From Heracleum sosnowskyi (lineage: Eukaryota; Streptophyta; Magnoliopsida; Apiales; Apiaceae): a DNA stretch of 64,000 bases. The notes beneath the pieces were generated by a model, which was given only the letters and a program-made list of their open reading frames with translations, did no database searches and was not told the DNA's origin. The position numbers and the translations under genes are program-made. Where the stretch lies: assembly GCA_030848705.1 (NCBI GenBank), contig CM061238.1:48523133-48587132 (forward strand), given 5' to 3'. This document shows positions 49,107 to 59,646 of this stretch, in pieces (position 1 is the first letter of the stretch; every line of letters begins with the position of its first letter).

Positions 49107-50118
49107 TGTTAATCCCAAATGACCTAACAGAATTGTAGAAGGGGGGGGGGGGGGGGGGGTTGAATACAATTCCTTGATATTTCTCAAACTTAAAACAACT
49201 TACAAATTAAAACTGAACTTATAAAATAAAAACCACAAGCACTTAATAATTTCAGTTGGATTGTTTGATGATCCAACTGAAGTGATTTTTTTTATTGCGG
49301 AAATAATCTGTGATACAAAAGTACACAGCTGCTCAGTTACAATAATGTAGAGAAGAAAATGCTCTCAAAAATAGCTAATACAATCTATTTGTTTTTCTTC
49401 TCTTTTTTCTAAAGTAACTGCTACACTTGGTTATATAAACCCAAGTTTACAACTCTATTTTTGGCTACACTAAAAGTACAATGAGTAACCGCCAATAGTT
49501 TGCTTTTCATCCCTTTGTCCAGTGGTCCTTGGAGATATTTGCTTTTGTCTTCATGCTTATTATGATCACTCCCAAGAGCCCAATTGGAAACTGGGATGTT
49601 TCCTTATTCCCCATGTCCATTTTAATGGTTTCCAATGCAAAGTACACTTCCACATCACCTTTAGATCTGTTCAGTAAACTGTCACTATCACTTTGTCAAC
49701 TATTCAGAAAAGCAATAATGATTCGTTGATAGCAGGGAGAGGTGTTTCGTTGATAGCTTTATTCTTCATTTCGTTGATGAGTAAACTCCATACCGTTGAC
49801 AGAGTAATCTTCATTCCGTTGACATGTCTTCACTTAGGCAAAATTACAAGGCATGAGATATTTACAATTAACCAACCTATTTTGCCTATCTAGTACTTAG
49901 TCAACATGACTTAGAAAACCTATCCAATATCTACAATGAAATGCATATCAAACTAGAAGTATTGTACAGTGCAATTGCTACATCACTCATTTCGTTGATG
50001 AGCTTCCTGTCAACGGAATGCTGCAAAGCATGCCATTTCGTTGACAACTACAAAATGACTTTACATAAATTCTACTAAGTGTTTTATGTTTATCATCAAG
50101 AACAACATATTCCTAACA
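49107..50118 (-). mobile_element. 5' LTR of element 4 (1012 bp), with eight motif copies
   Basis: Pair of 37002-38008. The motif cluster at 49724-50044 has the same eight cores at the same spacing. The G run is 19 long (49141-49159) against 14 in the other LTR and accounts for the whole length difference. Right flank ACCGT (50119-50123) completes the target duplication. Confidence 0.94.
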
Positions 50119-50521
50119 ACCGTGTCAGTAACTTTGGTGTGATGACAACATGTTTTGCGTGACTGAAACATTTCGCGCAAAACTTACTTCATCGTTAAGT
50201 TCTCACATGACAGTATCTTTTACAAATCATTACAGAAAGTTGTTTACTGTTGTCGAGAAGCTAACTGTCAATTAACTATGACAGCTACTTTTCTTGATGA
50301 CAACAACCTTTGCAGGAAAATAACAACTGTCGAGACTTTGTATTGAAACTGTTATGATGAATAACTTAACTGAAGAGACACCAGTTAAACATATGCAATA
50401 TTTATTAATGATACATTATTCATACATAACACAATTCATCCATTTAAGCAATTAACAACACATATAGCAATCAATAAGAAACTTCAGAAGGAAAAGGATA
50501 AATTTTATTAATGGAAGAGGG

Positions 50522-50812
50522 TTAAATTACTACACTTGGTAAGATTAACTGTTCATTACTGTCTTTCTTAACCAATTCTAGAAATTCTGCCCTAACTTCC
50601 TCTTCTGAGGTTCTTTCTTCCTTAAGGAGTGCTTGAAACTCCTTTTCCTCTTCTTGCACCTTAGCCTCCTCAGCGGTTTTGGCAGCAAGTTCTATTTCTT
50701 CTTCCTCATCGAGAGCATCCCACAACTCATCAAACAGAGCTTCCACTTCTTCATTGTAGGGCTCACTGCCACAAGACTTTGGCCTGACTTCGATTCCTAC
50801 TTTGTTTTCCAT
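50522..50812 (-). CDS. 96-aa acidic ORF between pol and env-like ORF of element 3
   Basis: An intact frame from ATG 50812. The protein is strongly acidic, with an amphipathic helix-like core (EEVEALFDELWDALDEEEE) followed by a Glu/Lys-rich helical segment (EEKEFQALLKEERTSEEEV). No cysteine cluster, membrane segment or signal peptide is seen. It lies in the noncoding gap after pol, flanked by TGACAG/CTGTCA motifs (50208, 50265, 50279, 51148, 51170). It is still open although gag and the env-like ORF of the same element are riddled with stops. I do not recognise it. It may be a small accessory protein, a leftover exon of the env-like gene, or chance; element 4 has no counterpart in the same place. 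Confidence 0.45.
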   Translation of the reverse strand: MENKVGIEVRPKSCGSEPYNEEVEALFDELWDALDEEEEIELAAKTAEEAKVQEEEKEFQALLKEERTSEEEVRAEFLELVKKDSNEQLILPSVVI

Positions 50813-51216
50813 TTTACCCTTTTTATAAATGATTCACTAATATGGCCTAAGATTTATTTTATAGGCATACTAGGTTAAGAGGGATGTAAACGGTCAACAG
50901 TTTAGAATACCCATACAACTACCAGAGATTGCAATTAAGTGACGTCTACCGCTAATCCAACAATAAAAGCAAAACTGACCAATCGGGGAAATTCCTTGAC
51001 CAATTTCAACATTAAAAAACATGCAAGTTAATGTCATACAGAATCAAACTATCAAGTACAAGACTAGCACAAAATTCAATTTAACAAAGTCAAAGTAAAA
51101 GTGCTGTCGAAAAAAGATAGAGACTTAGGTAGACAGTAACTTTCTCATGACAGTAACTTGTTAGGGTTACTGTCACAAGCTTCAAAGAAAAATTAGAATG
51201 AAAAAAAACTAGTAAG

Positions 51217-54200
51217 TTAACATACCAGATTTAGCATTCCCAATTCACTTACCAACCTGTTAAAGGTTGCTTCATCCAGTGGTTTTGTAAAGATGTCTGC
51301 AAGTTGCTTTTCTATAGGGACATAGATCAACTTCAGAGTTCCTCTTTTAACATGCTCTCTTATGAAATGATGTCTAATATCAATGTGCTTTGTCCTAGAG
51401 TGTTGAACAGGATTGTCTAAGATGGCTATGACACTAGTGTTATCACAGTAGATAGGGATATTATTTAACACTAGATCATAATCCAACAGTTGATTCTTCA
51501 TCCATAGAATTTGTGCACAGCAACTTCCAGCAGCAATGTATTCAGCTTCTGCTGTAGATGTAGAAAATGAATGTTGCTTCTTACTAAACCATGACACCAA
51601 TATTCCACCAAGAAATTGATAGCTTCCTGTAGTGCTCTTTCTGTCAATCCTACATCCAGCATAATCTGTATTAGAATACCCCACTAGCTCAAATCCAGTG
51701 TTTTTAGGATACCAAAGGCCTAGATTAGGAGTGCCCTTAAGATATCTAAAAATCCTCTTGATAGCTACCAAGTGTGACTCCTTTGGATCAGCTTGAAACC
51801 TTGCACAGAGACATGTAGAAAACATTATGTCAGGTCTGCTAGCAGTTAGATAGAGAAGTGATCCAACCATGCCTCTGTAAGCACTAGAGTCCACTTTCTT
51901 CCCTTTGGAGTCTAGATCCAAACTAGTTGAAGTAGAGATGGGAGTCTTGGCAGGTGATGAATCTTCTAGGTTGAACTTCTTGAGAAGTTCCTTGACATAC
52001 TTTGCTTGACAAATGAAGATTCCATCATCTTTCTGAAGAACTTGTAAACCAAGGAAGAATGACAGTTCTCCCATCATGCTCATCTTATACTTGTTTCTCA
52101 TTAGAGATGAAAACTTCTCACACAACTTCTCATTTGATGAAGCAAAGATGATATCATCAACATAAATTTGAACCAGAATGATGTCTTTGCCATGATGCTT
52201 GTAGAATAGAGTCTTATCTACTACACCTTTTGTAAACTGATTTTCCAATAGAAAGGCAGAGAGGGTATTATACCATTCTCTTGGATCTTGTTTCAATCCA
52301 TAAAGTGCTTTGAACAGCTTGTACACAAAATCATACATTTCAGCATCTTCAAAACCTGGTGGCTGTTCAACATAAACTTCTTCCTCCAACTCTCCATTTA
52401 GAAAAGCACTTTTGACATCCATTTGAAACACCTTGAAATTACAGTGTGCAGCAAAGGCTAGGAAAATCCTGATAGCTTCAAGTCTGGCAACAGGTGCAAA
52501 TGTCTCATCATAATCTATCCCTTCCTGTTGACAGTAACCTTTAGCTACTAGCCTTGCCTTGTTTCTAGTCACATTTCCATTTTCATCCAGTTTGTTTATG
52601 AAAACCCACTTTGTCTCAATAACCGACTTTCCATTTGGTCTTGAAACCAACTTCCATACATTGTTTCTTTCAAACTGGTTGAGTTCCTCTTGCATATCAA
52701 TCACCCAATCAGAATCCAATAATGCTTCATCAATTGCTTTAGGCTCCACTTGAGACAGGAAACAGGAAAACATACTGTCAGCAGAAACATTGTTCCTGGT
52801 TCTCACCCCAGAAGAAGGATCTCCAATAATTAGGTCATTTGTGTGATCCTTGTTCCACCTTGTGGTTCTAGGCAAGCTTCTTGTTTGAACTGAAACAGTA
52901 GCCTCAGTTTGAGGAATTGAGTCTTCACCAGGGAAATTGTCTCCACCATTTTCATCAACATCTCCAGAGTCACCATCATTTTGAGTATTTCCTGAAATAG
53001 TATGTGACTGAGCTGGAGTTTGGTTTGTATCACTTTCAATGACAGCATCTTTTTCAGTTTCTACAGTTTGAGTAAAGGTAGGTTCTTCATCAACAATTTC
53101 TTCTTCTTCCAAGTATCCTTGATTCTCAAATCTAAGAATCTGCATTTGACCTTCTTCATGCAGTCCAGGAAACTTGGTTTCATCAAATGTAACATTCACA
53201 CTTTCATCTATGATCATGTGTTCCAAAAGATAGACTCTGTAGGCAGTCCTTTCTAGAGCATACCCCATGAAAATACCTTCATAAGTTTTGGTGTCAAATT
53301 TCCCTTTCTTTTCATGGCTGTCTTTCATCATGAAACATTTGCTTCCAAACACATGAAAATACTTGACAATAGCTTTCTTTTCATTGAGCAGATAGTAAGG
53401 AGTGTTCCCATGAGTCTTGTTGATCAGGGTTCTGTTTTGTGTATAACAGGCCGTGTTGATAGCTTCTACCCAGAAGTATGTAGGTAACTTTGCATCATGA
53501 AGCATAGTTCTGGCAGCTTCAATGAGAGTCTTGTTCTTCCTTTCTACAACTCCATTCTGCTGTGGTGTCCTTGCAGCAGAAAATTGTTGTACAATTCCTT
53601 CATCTTTGCAGAAATTACCAAGAGTGGCATTTCTGAACTCAGTACCATTGTCACTTCTTAGAATTTGAACTTTGGTATTTGGAATTCTATCAAGAACTTT
53701 TAAATGATCAATGATAACTTGAGCAGCTTCATCTTTTGATTCTAGATACTTCACCCAAGTATACCTAGAATAATATCCACAATAACTAATGCATATCTCT
53801 TTTTGGCTAAATATGGAACATTGACTGGTCCAAAGAGATCCATATGAATTAGTTTGAGTGGCTTTGTGTTGGTGTTGACTTGCTTTGACCTGTGCACAGC
53901 TCTCTTCAATTTTCCCATTTGACAGTCCTCATACATTCTTTCTTGACAGAATTCCTGTTGAGGTAGTCCTTTAACTAATTCCTTCTTCATCAGCATATTC
54001 ATTTTCTTGAAGTTGAGGTGAGAGAGTTTCCTGTGCCAAAGCATACTGTCATCAACAGTAGCTTTACTGTAGAAACAGTAAATCTTATCCTTCTTTGTTG
54101 AGCTTAGGTCAGCAACAAACAGGCTTCCTTTTCTTACCCCTTTCAGAGAGAGGCTTCCATCTTTCTTGTGATAGATATTGCACACCATCATGTCAAAATC

Positions 54201-54464
54201 AACCTTGAATCCCCTGTCACTGAATTGGCTGACACTGAGCAGGTTGTGCTTCAATCCATCAACAAGTGCAATATCATTGATGATAACATTTCCAATTTCT
54301 AAACAACCATATCCCACTGTGTAACCTTTGCTGTTGTCTCCAAAGGTTATTATTGGGCCAGCTTTCTCCACAAATTGTGATAGTAGGGCTTTATCACCAG
54401 TCATGTGTCTTGAGTAGCCACTGTCAATGATCCAAATGACTTGCTCCTTATTCTTGCCCTGCAA
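51217..54464 (-). pseudogene. pol: pol of element 3: protease, integrase, RT, RNase H (one frameshift)
   Basis: Protease begins just after a TAA that ends gag in the same phase; its motif is IIDSGYSRHMTGD (DSG kept, usual Cys replaced by Tyr). In the integrase zinc region the first expected Cys is Tyr (MYEDCQMGK). A frameshift of about one base at 53750-53765 falls on the first catalytic Asp region of the integrase core. After it the frame is open for 845 codons: SDNGTEFRN and NGVVERKNKT of integrase, MDVKSAFLNGELEEEVYV and IYVDDIIFAS of RT, TSTAEAEYIAAGS of RNase H, and the tail HSRTKHIDIRHHF...ADIFTKPLDE. The open RT/RNase H contrasts with the decayed gag. Confidence 0.9.
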
Positions 54465-54476
54465 AACAAATTGTAT

Positions 54477-57111
54477 TTAAGAGGCATATGGTACCCAATC
54501 CTTGTTGGGTCCTGTTACTTCAGTATCACAAACATAATCAACATTTTCAACTTTAATCATCTCATCAGGAATCTTCTGTTGGACTCCTTTCTTCACCCAC
54601 TTTTCTTTAGAATTAGACTTGGTCTTCTTTTTAGTGGATGTAGCCTTCTTACTGTTTCCAGTAGGCTCAGAAGTCTCAACAGTTTGCATATAGAGACATT
54701 GTTCAGTAGATGAAATAGGCAAATTGAAACATGTACTCATGGCAGTTATTTTACAAGGCATACAGTCAATGTTATTGCAAACTACCATAGATCTATGCAT
54801 AATGGGGGTCCTGTGTAAGTTACCATCTATCATGGTCACATTATCCTTGACCTCCTTTGGTTTCTTACAAGCATGAGTTAAGTGATGTGAAGAGCCACAT
54901 TTATTGCATAGTTTTCTAGGAGCATTACCAGCATTAGCATTTCCATTTCCTAACTTACCATTCATGTTTCTAGACTTGTAGGTAACTGTGTCATTAGGAT
55001 GTTCTGAAGTTGCTGTCGAGCTTTTCTTGACAGTACCTTTCAAACCTTCTGTCTTGACAGTAGGTTTGGAAGTTACTGTCTTTGAAGCTCTCTTGATAGT
55101 ATCTTTGGAAGCTACTGTCTTGCCATTATTGACAGCATCTTTAGAACATTCTGTCAGATTGTTTGGGAAAGTTACTACCTTGGGGATTGTGACAACATCT
55201 TTTCCATCAACTGTTGTACTGTCAATACCTTCATCCTCATCATCAAGTTGTTACTTGATGAGCACGGCTTCCTCATCAAACTCAAGTTCAGAAAGTTTGA
55301 AAATTGGTTTGTTGATCTTCTTGAGAACATGAGGTTTGACAGAACCATCAGTTGAACAATCCTGACTCACAATTTCCTTTCCAGGTCTTCTACCATACTC
55401 AAAACTTATCCCTACTTTTTGATCCTCTGTGTGTTTCTCATGATAATCCTGAAGTTGTTTAGCAGAGTTCCTATATGCCTTGAATCTTAAATTCATTTTC
55501 ACTGATTTCATTCCTCAGAAACTTTTCTATTTCTTTAGCACAGACTAATTCATTTTTAAGTTTAGCATTCTCCTGTGTTAAAGATTCTAATCGATTGGTC
55601 TTCAACAAAATCAAGTCGTTTTCAGAAGTGAGTGTTTCATTCAATTTAGTTAACCTAGCAATTTCTTCATTGGCTGCAGTTAAACTAGTATGAACATTGA
55701 ACATTTCTGCACTCAATTCCTTGACAGTTTATTTGTATTCATCTTTAGACATATCAAGTAAGACAAGTGAGGGTACCTGACTTGGAGAGCTAGATGATGC
55801 CTCTTCAGACTTAGCCATGAGGGCTAGATTCACATATTCTTCTTCCTCTTCATCATCAGTATCATCCCAACACTTTCCTTCAGCCACATAGGCCTTTCCC
55901 TGTCCTTTCTTGAAGTGTCCACTTGACCCTTTATCCATTATTTGATTTTGCTTTGGCCTTCTGTATTAAGTAGCAAAATGGCCAAGCTCATTGTAGTTGT
56001 AACACCTAAACTTGGATCTGTCCACCATCCCTGTTTTGTAACCACCTCTAGTGGCACCACCTTCCACTTTGGAGGAGTTCCCTTTGCTGAACCTTGATGT
56101 TTGACCTTGAGACTTATATGGCTTGTTTCTCTTGAACCTTATGTTCTTGAATTTCTTAGCCATGTAAGCCATTGTTGGATTGTCCATCTTTTCCATTTCT
56201 TCTAAAGAATAGAAGTCTTCATCTTCAACATTAGTTAGTTACAGCACCACCTTCTCATCATCATCCACAACCTCTTCAATCTTAAGAGTAGGTACTAAAG
56301 CAGGTTGGGTTATTTGTATTCCTTCACTGGGTTGAGTGATTCTTGGCATATGAGCCACAAGAGCACCAGACATATTAGCCATTTTTTCTCTTGATCCAGT
56401 TTGAATAGCTCTTTTCTGGAAAAATTCAAGCTCATATGATTTAAGCACACCATATAATGTTTCAAGGGAAACATTTTTTAGATTTCTTCCTTCTCTTATG
56501 GTAGTGATTCTGTGCTCAAGATGCTCAGGAAGTGTGAGCAAGAACTTAACGTTTAATTCCTTCCTATCATAGTACTTGCCATGGATATGTAGCTCAGTCA
56601 GAAGTTTACTGAACCTTTCAAACATAGAAGTTAAATCTTCTCTTGACTTTGCCATGAAAGCTTCATACTGTGAGATAAGAATTTGTCTTTGATTATCTTT
56701 TACTTCTTCACTTCCTTCACATAACAGCTCAATCTTATTCCACATATCCTTAGCTGATGTGCACCCAATGACATTTCAACACATGGCTTTGTCCAAAGTG
56801 AGAGCATCCAGTAGGATGAGTTGCAAGTAATCATCCAAAGCCACCTTCTCTTTTTCTGGCTCCAGAAACTCTTAAGGTAGTTTGTTGACTCAATAGGCTG
56901 GAACGAGAACACCGTCCACAGTTGAGGCTTCAATTTCTTTCCGTGGAACAAAGGGACCATTTTGGAGGATAACCAAGTACAAGGGATTCGCAGCTTTGAT
57001 GAACAACAAGATTTTCCTTTTCCACACGTTATAGTTCTCCTTATCAAACGCTGGAATCTTTATGCTACTTGACTTCTGCATACTTGTCATGATCTCAGAT
57101 TTATAGAACAA
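54477..57111 (-). pseudogene. gag: gag of element 3 (multiple stops and frameshifts)
   Basis: Pieces in order from the start MFYKSEIMTS at 57111: N-terminal capsid segment (KENYNVWKRKILLFIKAANP); UBN2-type region (RQILISQYEAFMAKSREDLT, 56239-56745); a damaged first knuckle (CYNYNELGHF, near 55980); an acidic segment (DDTDDEEEEEYVNLALMA); a coiled-coil region (55471-55716); and a second knuckle CNKCGSSHHLTHAC near 54890. It ends at a TAA (54477-54479) that is in phase with pol, so readthrough would be needed to make Gag-Pol, as proposed for SIRE-type elements. The segment 55020-55230 is packed with TGACAG/CTGTCA-type motifs. Confidence 0.85.
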
Positions 57112-57118
57112 TCTGTCT

Positions 57119-57130
57119 GCTCTGATACTA
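57119..57130 (-). other. Primer binding site of element 3
   Basis: Minus strand TAGTATCAGAGC, 2 bp inside the 5' LTR end. One base differs from the usual site. Confidence 0.75.
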
Positions 57131-57132
57131 GT

Positions 57133-58179
57133 TGTTGGTCCTTGACTATTGCAGAAGGGGGGCGGGGGTTGAATGCAATACTGATAAATCTCAATCTACG
57201 TTTCAACAACAAAAACTAAGATTAACGTTTATCAGTTTAAGAAATGCAAACACAAGTAAGCACACAAGTATTTCTCATAAAATAAATGTTTTATTTATTT
57301 TGCAATGGGTTGCTACAACCTCAAGAAAAATGTTCGTTTTCTTGAGCTTCAGTATCTCGAGTTGTTGCAAAGAATAGATTGAAAGATAGTCTAAGTAGAC
57401 TAATCCTATCACTATCAACACGGGTTCGTGAAGCTGCTGTCATTTTCATGTGGCAGCTTCTTACAAATTGTCTGCCCGTGAGTCTTTCCTAAATTGCTAT
57501 ACAAACAGCTTAACAATACAGAACAAAGCAATCTAGAAACTTTCTATATTAAGCTAACACAATTCAGTAGATGTAGATTTGTCATACTCTGGAATTGGTG
57601 AGCTTTGTCATGTGATCTCTCAAGCTTCGGTCGTAGTCTTGCAGACTTGATACAGTGTTGGGATACTTCAAAACGCCTGTTTCTTGAACATCCAAACTGT
57701 CACAAGTTTGACTGAGTAGATCCCCAATACAAATGTTATCCCTTCATGACAGTATCCTGATGGCTAAGCTTGCTGTCACAGGAATGCACTTTTGGTGACA
57801 GTACAAAATCCCCGCATAAGGTGCTGTCAGGATTTCCAAGCTTACTGTCAGGCTATGATAAAGTTTCTGTCCGAGGGCTTCCGCTAATGTTGCTGTCAGA
57901 GTGAATATACTGTCGTGACTTGCAACATGCTGTCTTCTAGTAACCTTACTGTCAATGCTGTGACAGTAATATTTATTCTTGCTGTCCATCTTGAGCACTT
58001 CTTGAGGCTTGAACAAATAAATGAACTTCTACCAAGATGTACTAGAATCTTATTTGCAGCAAACAAAAACGGTTACATAGACATACTCTGGCTGTGACAG
58101 TATGTTCATACTTAATAAAATTAAGTACATAAAATATCTAGTTAAGTTGTCTCATAGCTATCACCCATAAATCCTAACA
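57133..58179 (-). mobile_element. 5' LTR of element 3 (1047 bp)
   Basis: Plus-strand ends TGTTGGTCC and AATCCTAACA; on the sense strand TGTTAGG...CCAACA. A G-rich run (57157-57168, interrupted by one C) sits at the same place as the G run of element 4. The next bases ATATA (58180-58184) would be its target duplication, but the partner lies with the lost 3' end. Confidence 0.88.
57697..58100. repeat. Cluster of TGACAG/CTGTCA motifs in the LTR of element 3
   Basis: Cores start at 57697, 57747, 57773, 57796, 57824, 57845, 57893, 57949, 57961 and 58095, with another at 57437 and near-matches (TACTGTCG, GCTGTCTT) between. Both orientations occur, with irregular spacing. Context is often TTACTGTCA or TGACAGTA. 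Confidence 0.8.
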
Positions 58180-59383
58180 ATATATAAGGGGAAGAAGTGA
58201 GGTTAATCCTACAAAATCTAAATATGTAGAGGATTCCTCAACTAAGGGGGAGAATAAGGAGAAACAAGGAGGAGAAAAAGAGAAACAAGGAGGAGAAGGT
58301 GGACAAGCTGGAGGATCTGGGAAAGACAAAGGAAAGCAGAAGTATATTTTTTCTGATGTTGACTACTATCAAGGTGAACATGGTGATTTTGACTTTGATA
58401 CATATGAAGAAGCCCTCGAAGATACCTTTGGTGATGTGGAAGTTGAAGAAGAAGCAGACTATGCTGAATGGGAAGAAGAAACTCCACTTGATCCTGTTTT
58501 TGAAGCTGAGCTAGTGAGGCAAAAGACAGATCTGAAGAGAAGAGAAGATAAGAATGCCAAGGTGTCTGACATCATTACTAAACATCTTATTATCCAAAAG
58601 ACTGAACATGAAGAAAAACAACGGCTTCACAATCTGAAGGTCAAAGAAAGAAAGTTAAATGTGAGGTTGAAGCTAGGAGAAGAATGGGATAAGGCAAGAG
58701 AGATGTTTGCACACCATAGAGGAACAAATAATGATGGCAAGTTTCTTTGTGTACTAGAAAGGTATAAGAAGGTCAATCCAGACAACTCTGTGTATATGAA
58801 AGCTCTTCATGCAGAGATTTCAAGAATCACTACTGGATTTGACAGGGTTAGAGAGGAAATGAATATCTACATCTATACACACAATGGAGGAACTTTCATT
58901 GTTTCTCTCAATCTTCTGGAAATTAGAACTCTATCAGAACTCTGGGTGTTCATGAGCAAGATTAAAAGAACTTCTCCATTGAATGAGTTGCTGCATGACC
59001 AGCTTAGAGATTTTGCTATGAAAGTCAGTCCTCAAGTGTTAGAAGTGCCATATGAAGTCAAGTTTTATAAAGGAAGGGCACTTCAGACTTGTGGTGTGGA
59101 TCCTATCTCATTGAAAGATTATCCTGCCAAGCATCTTGTAAACCTGGAAAATATGTTAAGGACTTCAGGTTTTGCTACTCAAGAAAAGACAGAAGTTGCT
59201 GACTTGATTCAATACTATTGCCTAGCTAATATTAGAAGGTATCATCAAATAAGGAATAGGCTGAAGAAAGTCACAACTCAACCTGTCAGACCAAGTGGTA
59301 TTACATCTGAATCTGATCGTGTGCTTAAAAAGGACTTGCTAGAAGCTCTGGAGGAAGGTGAAATGCTTGATGAAGACAAGTGA
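58180..59383 (+). pseudogene. C-terminal part of env-like ORF of element 5 (interrupted)
   Basis: The frame is open from the first base after the element 3 LTR to the TGA at 59383, about 400 codons. The true start lies beyond the insertion and is not in this window. It begins with a Gly/Glu/Lys-rich stretch and acidic segments (DYYQGEHGDFDFDTYEEALE), then a Lys/Glu-rich helical, coiled-coil-like region (58500-58720). A globular C-terminal domain follows (TFIVSLNLLEIRTLSELWVF; NLENMLRTSGFATQEKTEVA). The layout matches the end of the SIRE-type accessory ORF: coiled coil, then C-terminal domain, then a purine tract. The insertion split this frame. Function unknown. Confidence 0.75.
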
Positions 59384-59636
59384 ACTGAAGCTCAATGTTC
59401 TTATTGTTATATGTATAGAGCTTAGGTAAATCAGAGAGGATCAATGTTATCATATGTTCAGTCTAGAGGAACATCTATCTTGTATTTATCTTTAAATGTT
59501 TGAATCTGGAAAATGTTAAATGAAATCCAGAACTTTTTATTATTATTATTTGTTTAGCTCTTAAAGTCTTATTTTACTTGTTTATTTAGTTGAGTTATCC
59601 TCTAGGTATTTGGTTGTTATTCTCTAACAAATAAAT

Positions 59637-59646
59637 AGGGGGAGAT
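59637..59646 (+). other. Polypurine tract of element 5
   Basis: AGGGGGAGAT, the same core as in element 4, about 250 bp after the end of the env-like ORF. It marks the start of the 3' LTR. Confidence 0.75.

Larger units (their letters stand above)
37002..50118 (-). mobile_element. Complete SIRE-type Ty1/copia element (element 4, 13.1 kb)
   Basis: Both LTRs (1007 and 1012 bp), primer site, gag, pol, env-like ORF, polypurine tract and a 5-bp target duplication are all present. About ten substitutions separate the LTRs by eye, plus a 5-bp difference in a G run, so insertion was fairly recent. Gag has three in-frame stops, pol has one plus a gag-pol frame change, and the env-like ORF has one, so this copy is probably defective. 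Many copies of TCAACG/CGTTGA are spread through it. Confidence 0.94.
34194..58179 (-). mobile_element. Older SIRE-type Ty1/copia element (element 3), interrupted and 3'-truncated
   Basis: Minus-strand order: 5' LTR (57133-58179), primer site, gag, pol, a 96-aa ORF, then the env-like ORF cut at 34194. Element 4 (37002-50118) is inserted between the 96-aa ORF and the env-like ORF. The gag and env-like frames are heavily broken, whereas pol is open apart from one frameshift. Its 3' LTR and polypurine tract are absent. Presence of an extra ORF after pol places it with the SIRE/Maximus lineage. Confidence 0.88.

Noticed and set aside
54450..54500. Mini-intron at the gag-pol boundary (GTACC...GCAG in elements 3 and 4)
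   Set aside because: The interval would be only 36-38 bases, shorter than normal plant introns, and readthrough or frameshift explains the boundary.
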